The position numbers and the translations under genes were made by a program. DNA of 64,000 nucleotides from Streptomyces formicae (GTDB taxonomy: Bacteria; Actinomycetota; Actinomycetes; Streptomycetales; Streptomycetaceae): NCBI RefSeq assembly GCF_022647665.1, contig NZ_CP071872.1:5146001-5210000 (forward strand). Direction: 5' to 3'. Each line of letters opens with the position of its first letter. Positions within the stretch are counted from its first letter, which is position 1. Below are positions 1 through 8,685 of this stretch, piece by piece. The notes below the pieces were generated by a model. It had not been told where the DNA came from. It was given only the letters and a program-made list of their open reading frames with translations, and made no database searches.

Positions 1-113
1 CCCTCTGCCTCTCGTCGGTGGCCCCTTGCGGGCCCGACGCCATGATGACCCAGCCGCTTTCATCGCCGCGACCACATTTACGGCGCCGCTCTCACCTGGG
101 GTTCAACACCCGT

Positions 114-506
114 TCACCGGGCGGAGAACAGCTCCAGGAGTTCCGTCTTCCCAAACATCCGCGCGGTATCCACGGCGGACGGAGTTCCCGCTTCCGGGTC
201 GGCTCCGCCGTCGAGCAGGGCACGGACGACGGAGTCCTCGCCCTTGAAGACGGCCCCGGCGAGCGGCGTCTGGCCGCGGTCGTTGGCCCGGTCCACGTCG
301 GCTCCGCGGGCGAGCAGGGCCTTCACGGCGGCCGCGTGGCCGTGGTACGCGGCGAGCATGACGAGCGAGTCGCCCTTGTCGTTGGTCAGGTTCGCCGGTA
401 CCCCCGCGTCCACGTATGCGGCGAGCGCCTCGGCATCGCCCTGACGAGCCAGATCGAAGATCCGGGTCGCAAGCTCGATCACCTCGGGATCGGGGTTCTC
501 GCTCAT
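114..506 (-). CDS. Ankyrin-repeat protein
   Basis: A 130-residue soluble protein made almost entirely of ankyrin repeats. Helix-turn-helix units run from about residue 9 to 105, with the typical G-ADV/ADP-loop pattern (LLARGADVDRANDRGQTPL, LLDGGADPEAGTPSAVDTA). Such proteins act in protein-protein contact; no partner or enzyme domain is visible. It has no signal peptide or membrane segment. The ATG at 506 is the natural start although the upstream ribosome site is weak. It is divergent from the small membrane protein at 753 across about 245 bp, so it is probably a single-gene unit. Family call is firm; its role is unknown. Confidence 0.85.
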   Translation of the reverse strand: MSENPDPEVIELATRIFDLARQGDAEALAAYVDAGVPANLTNDKGDSLVMLAAYHGHAAAVKALLARGADVDRANDRGQTPLAGAVFKGEDSVVRALLDGGADPEAGTPSAVDTARMFGKTELLELFSAR

Positions 507-752
507 CGGAGGGACCGCCTTTCACTGCGTTGACCTGGGACGTAGGGGTGAATCGTCAGGGTACTGCCCGCAGGGGCCGCATGACCGCGCCCGTCCATGG
601 CGAAGATCAACGCGCCCTGGGCAACCATCCGGCGTACGCCGTTCGAGGGAAAAAGCTAGATATTCACCCATTTGCACCTTTTATCGCATAGATACTTCCT
701 GTGAGGCTGGAAGAACTCATGGTGACTGTCCCCTCAACCAGGAGAACACCTC

Positions 753-947
753 ATGATCCTGTCCATGTCAGGCGTTGTGCTGCTGGGAATCATCGTCTTC
801 CTCTTCTTCAAGAAGGACGGGCTGAAGGCGTCGCACGCGCTGATCTCGGCACTCTTCGGCTTCTACCTCGCGGGTACGGCCATCGCCCCGAGCATCACGG
901 CCGGCGGCGCCAGCCTCGCCAGCCTCCTGGGCGGGATCAAGTTCTGA
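753..947 (+). CDS. Small conserved membrane protein
   Basis: A 64-residue protein with a hydrophobic N-terminal helix (VVLLGIIVFLFF, residues 8-19), a short basic KKDGLK turn and a second amphipathic or hydrophobic half ending GGIKF. The start is decided by AGGAG at 740-744, eight bases ahead of ATG 753. It lies 49 bp upstream of the FtsK-like P-loop gene on the same strand and is likely co-transcribed with it. I recognise it only as a streptomycete-type conserved protein of unknown function; the pairing suggests a membrane partner for the P-loop protein (inference). The upstream 507-752 gap ends in a locally AT-rich stretch (about 650-700) that probably holds the promoter. Confidence 0.8.
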   Translation: MILSMSGVVLLGIIVFLFFKKDGLKASHALISALFGFYLAGTAIAPSITAGGASLASLLGGIKF

Positions 948-996
948 CCCCTGCGTGACCCGTCGACCACCACAAGTCAAGGAGCAGGAGAACCTC

Positions 997-2619
997 GTGG
1001 CCCGGCGACCACTCCCCCGCATTCCGCTCAGCGGCACCGACCGGATCGCGCGCAGCCGCGAGTTCGCGCGGACGGCCGCCGACAGCGCCACCGACGTCCT
1101 CCACCCGCTCATCACGATCAGCCGCGGGCTGCGGCTGCTGGCCGCCGCCGGACTGCGCAAATGGGCCGACACGCCGAAGGACCGGCGCGGCCCCGTCCTG
1201 TTCCTGGCGGCGGCCTGCGCGCTGACGGTCGCCCTCGTCCCGTACGGGCCGCTGCTGGGCCTGATCACGGTCATGGGGGTGGCCGGCTGGAAGGGCCGTG
1301 AGCGCACGCCCGTACGGACCGGGCCCGACGAGGCGGCGCTGACGCGCCTGAAGGCGCTGTACGAGGCGCTCGTGCCGTACTTCTCCGTGCCGGAGGACCC
1401 GAGCCCGCTCTTCGCCCACGGCGGTGAGTGGGCGAAGGCGTTCAGCGACCACCAGTTCGACGACGCGGGCCGGCTGACCCGGCTGCGGGTGCGCTACCCG
1501 GCGTACTTCACCGACGGCGAGCAACAGGCGCGTGCCCGGATCGAACAGCTGCTGCATGCAAAGTCGGGGCGCGGCCGCGAGTACCGCTTCGACTGGGACG
1601 AGGAGAGCAACCAGCTCCTGATGAGCGTGCTCCCCGCCCTCCCCACCACCATCACCGCCCAGCACTTCGTCGCCTCCCCCGGCGAGACGGTGCTGGGCTT
1701 CACCGACCCCGGCGCCGTGCCGCGGACCGTGCCGGTCGTCGTCGACGGCGACCCCAAGGACGAGACACCCGTCGTGTGGCGCACCGGGCCGCGCTCGACA
1801 GAGCCGCACCTGCTGGCCGTGGGCCACCCCGGCAGCGGTACGACGACACTCCTGCGCTCGATCGCCCTCCAGGCCCTGCCGCACGGCGACGTCCTGATCG
1901 TCGAGGGCAGCGGGACCGGGGAGTACGCCTGCCTCACGGGGCGGCCCGGTGTCCTCGGCGTCGAATGCGGGCTCGCCGGGGCGCTGGCGAGCCTGGAGTG
2001 GGCGGCGCACGAGACCGAGCGCCGGCTCATCGCCGCGAACCGGGCGCGACAGGCGGGGCATCCCGCCCCCGACGACACCAAGCGTCCGCTGTGGATCCTG
2101 TTCGACCGCCCGAGTGTGTTCAGCCACCTTGCGGCCGCCGACGGACGGCCCGATCCGCAGCAGCTCCTCCAGGTGCCGCTGCGGCACGGGCGGGCGGCGT
2201 CGGTGACGGTGGCGGTGGCGGATCAGTTCGACAGCCTGGAGTTCCTGTCCGAGACGGTACGGACGCACACGCGCGCCCGGGTCGTGCTCGGCCCCACGAC
2301 GCTCGACCAGGTCGAGACCGTGCTCGGCGTCCCGCCGCACACCACCCCGACCACCGACGTGCCACCGGGCCGCGGGTACGCCCGCCTCGGCACCGGCGGG
2401 GTGCTCCGGCTCCAGGTCCCGGTGACGCCGGACCCGTACGACGACGCGACGGCCGAGCCCCACCGCCAGGCGGTCCTGGCCCTCCTCCCGGACCGCCCGG
2501 CCCCGGACCTGACCCCTGCCCCTGCCCCCGACCCCGAACCGGCCCCGGAGCCGACTCCGGACCCCGTCCCGGCACCCCACCCCCGCGCCACGACGACCCC
2601 TGTCCCCGCGGAGGGCTGA
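997..2619 (+). CDS. FtsK/TraB-like P-loop protein with degenerate Walker A
   Basis: 540 residues. The N-terminal part holds a hydrophobic stretch (about residues 68-92) suggesting membrane anchoring, then a middle domain, then a nucleotide-binding domain like those of FtsK/SpoIIIE/TraB DNA translocases. The P-loop at about residue 272 reads GHPGSGTTT: the invariant lysine is threonine. The Walker B-like strand reads LWILFDRP, without the usual acidic pair. The C-terminus is a Pro/Glu/Asp-rich tail. GTG 997 is chosen because AAGGAG (979-984) and CAGGAG precede it. It probably cannot hydrolyse ATP in the normal way; a structural or DNA-binding role is inferred. No integrase or transfer genes are nearby, so it does not look like part of an integrative element. 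Confidence 0.72.
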   Translation: MARRPLPRIPLSGTDRIARSREFARTAADSATDVLHPLITISRGLRLLAAAGLRKWADTPKDRRGPVLFLAAACALTVALVPYGPLLGLITVMGVAGWKGRERTPVRTGPDEAALTRLKALYEALVPYFSVPEDPSPLFAHGGEWAKAFSDHQFDDAGRLTRLRVRYPAYFTDGEQQARARIEQLLHAKSGRGREYRFDWDEESNQLLMSVLPALPTTITAQHFVASPGETVLGFTDPGAVPRTVPVVVDGDPKDETPVVWRTGPRSTEPHLLAVGHPGSGTTTLLRSIALQALPHGDVLIVEGSGTGEYACLTGRPGVLGVECGLAGALASLEWAAHETERRLIAANRARQAGHPAPDDTKRPLWILFDRPSVFSHLAAADGRPDPQQLLQVPLRHGRAASVTVAVADQFDSLEFLSETVRTHTRARVVLGPTTLDQVETVLGVPPHTTPTTDVPPGRGYARLGTGGVLRLQVPVTPDPYDDATAEPHRQAVLALLPDRPAPDLTPAPAPDPEPAPEPTPDPVPAPHPRATTTPVPAEG

Positions 2620-2711
2620 CACCCTCATCGACTGCGGGCCGATGGTGGGCGCGCACAACACACACCCGGGGGGCCGACGGGAGGCGTCAGCCGCCCGTCA
2701 CAGGAGCAGGC

Positions 2712-4211
2712 TCACGCCACGAACGTACGCGGCGCCTCCGTCCCCGTCGTCGCCCCCGTCCGCACCAGCCGCGCCGCCGCCGCCAGCCGTGCCGCCGCCT
2801 CGTCGGCGACCGGGCCGCCGACCGTGAAGGGGAGGCGGACGTAGCCCTCGAAGGCGCCGTCCACGCCGAAGCGCGGGCCCGACGGGACGCGCACGCCGAC
2901 CCGTTCGCCGACCTCGGCCAGGCGGGAGCCGGAGAGGCCGCCCGCGCGGACCCACAGGGTCAGTCCCCCGTCGGGCACGGCGAACTCCCAGTCCGGCAGT
3001 TCCCTGTGCAGCGCCGTGACCAGCGCGTCCCGGTTCTCCCGCGCCTGGGTGCGGCGGACGGTCACCGCCTTCTCCCAGCCCCCGGTCTGCATCAGCCAGT
3101 TGACTCCGAGCTGCTCCAGCACGGGCGTGCCCAGGTCGGCGTAGGCGCGCGCCGCGACGAGCGACCTGATGACGTCGGGCGACGCCCGGACCCAGCCGAT
3201 CCGCATGCCCGCCCAGAACGCCTTGCTGGCCGAGCCGACGGTGAGGACCGTGGCGCCCGCCGGGTCGAAGGCGCACACGGGCCGGGGCAGCTCCAGGCCG
3301 GGTTCGAGGCACAGCTCGGACATCGTCTCGTCCACCACGAGCACCGTCCCCGCGGACCGCGCGGACTCCACGAGCCGGCGCCGCTGGTCCTCGTCGGCCA
3401 GCGCCCCGGTGGGGTTGTGGAAGTCGGCGACGACATAGGCGAGCCGGGGCGCCGCGTCGCGCAGGACCTGGCGCCAGCGGGGCAGGTCCCAGCCGCCCAG
3501 CCCCTCGGCCATGGCCACGGGCACCAGCCGCGCCCCGGCCTCCCGCATGAGCTGGAGGATGTTCGCGTACGAGGGGGACTCGACGGCGATGCGTTCGCCG
3601 CGGCCCGCGAACAGGTGGCAGATCGCGTCGATCGCCCCCATCGCACCGGTGGTCACCATGATCTGCTCGGGCATGGTGGGGATACCGCGCTCCGTGTACC
3701 GCTCCGCGAGCGTCTGGCGCAGCGCGGGCAGGCCGGCCGGGTAGTCGCCGTGGGTGTGCGCGTAGGGCGGCAGCTCCTCCAGCGCACCCTGGACGCTGCG
3801 GGTCAGCCAGGGCTCGGGGGCGGGCAGGGCGGCGCAGCCCAGGTCGATCATCGAGCCGAGCGACTCGGGGGGCAGCGGCTCCAGCCCGCGCGCGGGCACC
3901 GGATTGCCGGCCGGGACGGAGGTCCAGCTCCCGGCGCCCCTGCGGGATTCGAGGAACCCTTCGGCGCGCAGCGCCTCGTACGCCGCCGCCACTGTCGTAC
4001 GGCTCACGGCGAGGGAGACCGCGAGCTCGCGCTCGGCGGGCAGCCGGGCGGCGACGGGCACACGGCCTTCGAGGACGAGCAGCCGGATGCCGTCGGCGAG
4101 CGCCCGATAGGCGGGCGGCTTGCGAGTGCCGGGGCCGGCCGGGCGGGGCTGCTGGGCGTTGAGCTGGCGGGCGAGCTGACCCGCCCCGACCGCTGAAGTC
4201 CACTGCGCCAT
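2712..4211 (-). CDS. MocR-type regulator (GntR HTH plus aminotransferase domain)
   Basis: 499 residues. The N-terminal GntR winged helix (about 30-100, with RLPAERELAVSLAVSRTTVAAA) is followed by a class I aminotransferase-fold effector domain (about 130-490). The PLP lysine lies in TVGSASKAFWAGMRIGW. MocR proteins are PLP-sensing transcription factors rather than working aminotransferases. ATG 4211 is chosen over GTG 4277 because GAGGAAGGTGG lies just ahead and the protein then begins at MAQWTSAV. It is divergent from a YczE-family gene, an arrangement also known for B. subtilis ycxD/yczE, so it likely controls that gene and itself through the repeats listed at 4217-4289. The target metabolite is unknown. 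Confidence 0.88.
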   Translation of the reverse strand: MAQWTSAVGAGQLARQLNAQQPRPAGPGTRKPPAYRALADGIRLLVLEGRVPVAARLPAERELAVSLAVSRTTVAAAYEALRAEGFLESRRGAGSWTSVPAGNPVPARGLEPLPPESLGSMIDLGCAALPAPEPWLTRSVQGALEELPPYAHTHGDYPAGLPALRQTLAERYTERGIPTMPEQIMVTTGAMGAIDAICHLFAGRGERIAVESPSYANILQLMREAGARLVPVAMAEGLGGWDLPRWRQVLRDAAPRLAYVVADFHNPTGALADEDQRRRLVESARSAGTVLVVDETMSELCLEPGLELPRPVCAFDPAGATVLTVGSASKAFWAGMRIGWVRASPDVIRSLVAARAYADLGTPVLEQLGVNWLMQTGGWEKAVTVRRTQARENRDALVTALHRELPDWEFAVPDGGLTLWVRAGGLSGSRLAEVGERVGVRVPSGPRFGVDGAFEGYVRLPFTVGGPVADEAAARLAAAARLVRTGATTGTEAPRTFVA

Positions 4212-4216
4212 GAAAG

Positions 4217-4289
4217 TCAGTCCACCTTCCTCGAATTGGCCATGGTTGGGTTCCATTTCCCAGCCACAGAGTGTCATGCATCAGTCCAC
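4217..4289. promoter_or_regulatory. Direct repeats in MocR/YczE divergent promoter
   Basis: TCAGTCCAC occurs exactly at 4217-4225 and 4281-4289, 64 bp apart, within the region between the divergent MocR and YczE genes. The AT-richer TTGGCCATGGTTGG at 4236-4249 lies between them. MocR/PdxR-type regulators bind repeats in such divergent promoters, so these are candidate operators. The first copy falls inside the MocR leader next to its ribosome site. Confidence 0.4.
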
Positions 4290-5059
4290 TCTCACCACTG
4301 GGGGCCAGAACCTTGTCCATCCGCTCCGCCCGGAACCGGCACCCCCGCCCGACCGACCACCCGACCGAGCACCCGGTAGACCACCGGGTCGACCAGCAGC
4401 CCGGCCACCCTCTTCCCCGTCGGCTTCCCCGCCGGCTGGTCCAGCTCTACGCAGGTCTGGCGCTGTACGGCGTGAGCTCCGCGCTCCTCGTCCGCGCCGG
4501 CCTCGGCCTCGAGCCGTGGGGCGTGCTGCACCAGGGCCTCGCGGAGCGGACCGGACTGACCATCGGCGTCGTCTCGATCATCGTCGGCGCCGTCGTGCTG
4601 CTCCTGTGGATCCCGATGCGCCAGAAGCCGGGCCTCGGCACGGTCTCCAACGTCTTCGTCATCGGCGTCGCGATGGACGGCACGCTCGCCGTCGTGCCCG
4701 ACGTGAACGGCTTGGCCGCCCAGATCCCGGTGATGATCACCGGGATCGTCCTCAACGGGGCCGCGACCGGCCTCTACATCTCCGCCCGCTTCGGCCCGGG
4801 CCCGCGCGACGGGCTGATGACGGGCCTGCACCGGCTCACGGGCCGTTCGATCCGGCTGGTCCGCACCGCCATCGAGGTCGCGGTCGTCACCACCGGTTTC
4901 CTGCTCGGCGGCTCGGTCGGCGCCGGCACCGTCGCCTACGCACTCGCCATCGGCCCGCTCGCCCAGCTCTTCCTGCGCGTTTTCGCCATCCCGTCTGCGG
5001 GCGGAGGAAGCCGGGAGGTCGCCAAGTCGACACCGGAGCAGGCCATACTGCCGGGGTGA
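4271..5059 (+). CDS. YczE-family integral membrane protein
   Basis: Up to 262 residues with about five membrane helices from residue 58 onward (YAGLALYGVSSALLV, VVSIIVGAVVLLLWI, VMITGIVLNGAATGLYI and others), matching the YczE/YyaS/YitT-type family. The SARFGPGPRDGLMTGLHR loop is typical of that family. The start is uncertain: GTG 4271 gives a long Arg/Pro/His-rich leader, and TTG 4313 is possible. The stop overlaps the GTG of the next gene (GTGA at 5056-5059), indicating translational coupling. Divergent linkage to a MocR regulator suggests that PLP- or amino-compound-responsive control governs its expression; the transported or sensed compound is unknown. Confidence 0.8.
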   Translation: MSCISPLSPLGARTLSIRSARNRHPRPTDHPTEHPVDHRVDQQPGHPLPRRLPRRLVQLYAGLALYGVSSALLVRAGLGLEPWGVLHQGLAERTGLTIGVVSIIVGAVVLLLWIPMRQKPGLGTVSNVFVIGVAMDGTLAVVPDVNGLAAQIPVMITGIVLNGAATGLYISARFGPGPRDGLMTGLHRLTGRSIRLVRTAIEVAVVTTGFLLGGSVGAGTVAYALAIGPLAQLFLRVFAIPSAGGGSREVAKSTPEQAILPG

Positions 5060-5829
5060 CTCGCGTACCGCACCCCCGGCATCCGTATCTCGGCCACGCC
5101 TCCCCCATACCGTTCGCGCACCGCGGCGGCACGGCGGACGGGCTGGAGAACACGGCCGCCGCATTCCGTCGCGCCGCGGCGACCGGCTACCGCTACTTCG
5201 AGACCGACGTGCACACCACCGCCGACGGGAAGCTGGTCGCCTTCCACGACCCGACCCTGGACCGGGTGACGGACTCCCGCGGCCGGATCGCGGACCTGCC
5301 GTGGAGCGAGGTGGGCCGCGCCCGGGTCGCGGGCAAGGAGCCGCTGCCGCTCTTCGAGGACCTGCTCGAGGAGTTCCCGGAGGCCCGCTGGAACGTCGAC
5401 ATCAAGGCCGAGGGTGCGCTGGCGCCGCTCGTGGACCTGGTGCGGCGGACGGCGGCCTGGGACCGGGTCTGCGTCGGCTCGTTCTCGGAGAGCCGGGTCT
5501 CCCGCGCGCACCGTCTCGCGGGCCCGCGCCTGGCGACCTCGTACGGTGTGCGCGGCGTGCTCGGGCTGCGGCTGCGCTCCCTCGGCATCCCGGCGGCGGT
5601 GCGCGTGGGCGCGGTCTGCGCCCAGGTCCCCGAGTCGCAGAACGGCATCAAGGTCGTGGACCGGCACTTCGTACGGGAAGCCCACGCGCGCGGGCTCCAG
5701 GTGCACGTGTGGACGGTGAACGACGCGGATCGGATGGCCGCCCTCCTGGACCTCGGCGTGGATGGCATCATGACCGATCATCTGGAGACGCTGCGCACGG
5801 TGCTGACCGACCGGGGAGTCTGGTTCTGA
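5056..5829 (+). CDS. Glycerophosphodiester phosphodiesterase
   Basis: 257 residues, the normal length for a cytoplasmic single-domain GDPD. It hydrolyses glycerophosphodiesters to glycerol-3-phosphate and an alcohol. The active-site signature is complete: FAHRGG (residues 21-26), then ENT, then FETDVHTTADG and FHDPTLDR, giving the catalytic histidines and metal-binding Glu/Asp; the end has the NDADRMAALLDLGVDGIMTDH strand typical of the TIM barrel. No signal peptide is seen. GTG 5056 overlaps the stop of the YczE gene by four bases, so translation is coupled. It is followed 42 bp later by an MFS gene on the same strand. Confidence 0.93.
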   Translation: MTRVPHPRHPYLGHASPIPFAHRGGTADGLENTAAAFRRAAATGYRYFETDVHTTADGKLVAFHDPTLDRVTDSRGRIADLPWSEVGRARVAGKEPLPLFEDLLEEFPEARWNVDIKAEGALAPLVDLVRRTAAWDRVCVGSFSESRVSRAHRLAGPRLATSYGVRGVLGLRLRSLGIPAAVRVGAVCAQVPESQNGIKVVDRHFVREAHARGLQVHVWTVNDADRMAALLDLGVDGIMTDHLETLRTVLTDRGVWF

Positions 5830-5871
5830 ACGTCGCGCGTCTCCCACGGGGACGAGCGAGGGGGGCACGGC

Positions 5872-7227
5872 GTGACCGCTGAGACCGCGGACCGGGCCAC
5901 GGCGACGGACGACGCCGGCGATCGCCGACGCCAGCAACGCGGCTGGTACTTCTACGACTTCGCCGTCTCCGTCTACTCCACGAGCGTGCTCACGGTCTTC
6001 ATCGGCCCCTATCTCACCTCGGTGGCGAAGGCCGCAGCGGACGCCGACGGCTTCGTCCATCCACTCGGCATCCCGGTGCGGGCCGGTTCGCTGTTCGCGT
6101 ACGCCGTGTCCGTCTCGGTGGTGGTGGCGGTGCTGGTGATGCCGCTCGCGGGCGCGGTGGCGGACCGTACGGGCCGGAAGAAACCGCTTCTCGCGGCCGC
6201 GGCGTACGTGGGGGCGGCGGCAACGGCCGGGATGTTCTTCCTGGACGGCCACCGCTATCTGCTCGGCGCGCTGCTGCTGATCGTCGCGAACGCGGCGCAG
6301 TCGGTGTCGATGGTCCTCTACAACGCGTACCTTCCGCAGATCGCCGAGCCCGACGAGCGCGACACCGTCTCCTCCCGCGGCTGGGCCTTCGGCTACACGT
6401 CCGGAGCGCTCGTCCTCGTCCTCGACCTGGTGCTGTACACCGGGCACGAGTCCTTCGGCCTCTCCGAGTCGGACGCGGTGCGCATCTGCCTCGCCTCGGC
6501 CGGAGTCTGGTGGGGCGCGTTCGCGCTCGTACCGCTGCGGCGGCTGCGCGACCGGCGCGTGCCGCACGCACGCGACGGTGCGGTGGGGGCCGGATGGCGG
6601 CAGCTGACCGCGACGCTGCGGGACATGCGCCGGCATCCGCTGACGCTGTCGTTCCTGCTCGCGTACCTCGTCTACAACGACGGTGTGCAGACAGTGATTT
6701 CCCAGGCGTCGGTGTACGGCTCCGAGGAGCTGGGGCTGGATCAGACGACGCTGATCACGGCGGTGCTCCTGGTGCAGGTGCTGGCGGTGGCGGGCGCGCT
6801 GGGGATGGGCCGGCTGGCCGGGAGGTACGGCGCGAAGCGCACGATCCTCGGCTCGCTCGCGGTGTGGACACTGATCCTGACCGCAGGGTACTTCCTGCCG
6901 ACGCGGACGCCGGTGTGGTTCTACGCACTGGCCGGTGCGATCGGGCTGGTGCTCGGCGGCAGCCAGGCGCTGTCGCGTTCGCTGTTCTCGCATCTGGTGC
7001 CGCGGGGCAAGGAGGCCGAGTACTTCTCGGCGTACGAGGTGAGCGACCGCGGGCTGAGCTGGCTGGGGCCGTTGGTGTTCGGTCTGGCGTTCCAGCTGAC
7101 GGGGAGCTACCGGGATGCGATCATCTCGTTGGTGATCTTCTTCGCGCTCGGTTTCGTGCTGCTCGCACGGGTGCCGGTGCGGCGCGCGGTGGCCGCTGCG
7201 GGGAACCCCGTGCCGGAACGGATTTAG
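5872..7227 (+). CDS. MFS permease, UMF1 (Atg22-like) type
   Basis: 451 residues with about 12 membrane helices. Features of the UMF1 branch are visible: the WYFYDFAVSVYSTSVLTVF opening, VADRTGRKKP between helices 2 and 3, and the central loop (about 220-245) before a second six-helix half with AYLVYNDGVQTVI. It is a plasma-membrane transporter of unknown substrate; the phospholipid-degrading neighbour suggests, weakly, a breakdown product such as a glycerol-phosphate or amine. GTG 5872 has GAGGGGGG just ahead. It is probably the last gene of the YczE-GDPD-MFS unit; no strong hairpin follows. Confidence 0.87.
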   Translation: MTAETADRATATDDAGDRRRQQRGWYFYDFAVSVYSTSVLTVFIGPYLTSVAKAAADADGFVHPLGIPVRAGSLFAYAVSVSVVVAVLVMPLAGAVADRTGRKKPLLAAAAYVGAAATAGMFFLDGHRYLLGALLLIVANAAQSVSMVLYNAYLPQIAEPDERDTVSSRGWAFGYTSGALVLVLDLVLYTGHESFGLSESDAVRICLASAGVWWGAFALVPLRRLRDRRVPHARDGAVGAGWRQLTATLRDMRRHPLTLSFLLAYLVYNDGVQTVISQASVYGSEELGLDQTTLITAVLLVQVLAVAGALGMGRLAGRYGAKRTILGSLAVWTLILTAGYFLPTRTPVWFYALAGAIGLVLGGSQALSRSLFSHLVPRGKEAEYFSAYEVSDRGLSWLGPLVFGLAFQLTGSYRDAIISLVIFFALGFVLLARVPVRRAVAAAGNPVPERI

Positions 7228-7408
7228 ACGTTGAAGTGAAAGGCCGGTAGTGTACGCCTTTGGCCTGCCAGGCGGACCGTTACTGCGTGCTGAAAACGTC
7301 AAAACGTTGGGTGACACTTTCTTCCAGATGTGACAAACCGGGCGCTGGTGGGTACAACAAGGGGCGGCACGACGGGCGACGACGCATGACCTGAACGGGA
7401 ATGCGACG

Positions 7409-7434
7409 GGAATCTTTACCGCCGACCGGACGTT
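7409..7434 (+). promoter_or_regulatory. SigR-type promoter of rbpA
   Basis: GGAAT at 7409-7413 and GTT at 7432-7434 are separated by exactly 18 bases, matching the GGAAT-N18-GTT consensus of the thiol-stress sigma factor SigR. It lies about 60 bp ahead of the rbpA start. SigR control of rbpA is established for S. coelicolor. Confidence 0.8.
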
Positions 7435-7495
7435 GACCGGATGACGACGACAGCGACACCTGTCCTGTGGGCGACAAGCCCGGGAGGCACGATTC

Positions 7496-7870
7496 ATGAG
7501 TGAGCGAGCTCTTCGCGGCACGCGCCTCGTGGTGACCAGCTACGAGACCGACCGCGGCATCGATCTGGCCCCGCGCCAGGCGGTGGAGTACGCATGCCAG
7601 AACGGACATCGATTTGAGATGCCGTTCTCGGTCGAGGCGGAAATTCCGCCGGAGTGGGAGTGCAAGGCGTGCGGCGCCCAGGCACTTCTGGTGGACGGGG
7701 ACGGCCCCGAGGAGAAGAAGGGCAAGCCCGCGCGTACGCACTGGGACATGCTCATGGAGCGGCGCACCCGCGAGGAGCTCGAGGAGGTGCTGGCCGAGAG
7801 GCTGGCCGTCCTGCGCTCCGGAGCCATGAACATCGCGGTGCACCCGCGCGACAGCCGGAAGTCCGCGTAA
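7496..7870 (+). CDS. rbpA: RNA polymerase-binding protein RbpA
   Basis: 124 residues, the exact family length, beginning MSERALRGTRLV. RbpA is the essential or near-essential actinobacterial factor that binds the principal sigma factor and RNA polymerase and stabilises open promoter complexes. The zinc-type cluster is visible: one Cys at about 34 (EYACQNGHRF) with His 38, then ECKACG at about 55-59. The basic linker (KKGKPARTHWDM) and the C-terminal sigma-interaction helix (RRTREELEEVLAERLAVLRS) follow. It is a single-gene unit with its own SigR promoter and a strong terminator. Confidence 0.98.
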   Translation: MSERALRGTRLVVTSYETDRGIDLAPRQAVEYACQNGHRFEMPFSVEAEIPPEWECKACGAQALLVDGDGPEEKKGKPARTHWDMLMERRTREELEEVLAERLAVLRSGAMNIAVHPRDSRKSA

Positions 7871-7893
7871 GGACACATCCACACACGACATAT

Positions 7894-7941
7894 GAGCCGC
7901 GGGCTGCCGCACACATCACTGTGTGCCGCAGCCCGCGGCTC
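7894..7941 (+). terminator. rbpA terminator
   Basis: Arms of 22 bases (7894-7915 and 7920-7941) pair with a single mismatch around a four-base loop, 23 bp after the rbpA stop. A TTCG stretch follows. Because rbpA and fxsA are convergent, it may serve both. Confidence 0.88.
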
Positions 7942-8025
7942 TTCGCGTTCGTTCTTTCGTTCCTGGAACCGGCCTGGGGCGGCCTGGGCCTGCTCAGGCC
8001 GTGACACTCGTCGCCATGACACTCG

Positions 8026-8601
8026 TCACGGGGTCAGCGGAGGCCGCGACTCCTCGCCGGCACGCCGCTGCTGCGGAGGCACGTCCTCGCGGATGACCTC
8101 ACCCTGCACGACCTTTCCGTCGGGACGGTGAATGCGGGCCTGCCGGAAGGCGTCGCCGAGGGAACCGGGAGTGGCCTTGCGCATCCTGCGCTCGAGCGAC
8201 CTCTCCGCGTACCGGCCCAGGGCCGCGCGGACCGGCGGGACGAGCAGCAGCAGACCGGCCGCGTCGGAGATCAGGCCGGGCAGCATGAGGAGCAGCCCGC
8301 CGAGCATCAGCAGGCCGTTGCCGCCGGGGCGGTCGCCGTCGGCGGGCGCGAGGCCCGACTGCTGCCGCTGGAGGGTCTCGGTGAGACTGCGGAAGGCGCG
8401 CCGCCCCGCGCGCTTGATGACAACCGCGCCGAGCACGGCGCCGCCCAGCAGCAGAGCGAGGACGGTGAGCCCGCCGGCCGCTCCGGCCACGACGGTCAGC
8501 AGCCAGATCTCCAGCACCAGCCAGGCGGCCGTGCCGAGGGGGATGAGGGTGCGGGCGCGTGAGCGCCGGGGGGCGGTCGGAGTCGGTACACCGGTCGTCA
8601 T
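8026..8601 (-). CDS. fxsA: FxsA-family membrane protein
   Basis: 191 residues. Two N-terminal helices (about 20-60, WLVLEIWLLTVVAGAAGGLTVLALLLGGAVLGAVVI in two parts) and a third helix or hairpin around 95-125 (LLMLGGLLLMLPGLISD) match FxsA, whose E. coli member, when overproduced, relieves F-plasmid exclusion of phage T7. The LPGLISDAAGLLLLVPPVR segment is characteristic. The C-terminal tail is charged and cytoplasmic (VIREDVPPQQRRAGEES). It lies downstream of ppm on the same strand with an 84-bp gap. True cellular role is unclear in the whole family. Confidence 0.9.
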   Translation of the reverse strand: MTTGVPTPTAPRRSRARTLIPLGTAAWLVLEIWLLTVVAGAAGGLTVLALLLGGAVLGAVVIKRAGRRAFRSLTETLQRQQSGLAPADGDRPGGNGLLMLGGLLLMLPGLISDAAGLLLLVPPVRAALGRYAERSLERRMRKATPGSLGDAFRQARIHRPDGKVVQGEVIREDVPPQQRRAGEESRPPLTP

Positions 8602-8685
8602 GCTCCCAGTGTGCCTGGACGCTCGCAGATGTGGCGTAAAGGCGGGATCAGCGCGACGGCCCCTGCCCCGGCGGGCCGGCGGGGG

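Noticed and set aside
753..2619. Integrative or conjugative element
   Set aside because: The P-loop protein resembles transfer proteins, but there is no integrase, excisionase, attachment repeat or tRNA, and the locus looks like conserved core.
937..2661. Long minus-strand frame opposite the FtsK-like gene
   Set aside because: Low-complexity Arg/Gly/Val translation with no family resemblance, and the plus-strand gene has a ribosome site and conserved domain features.
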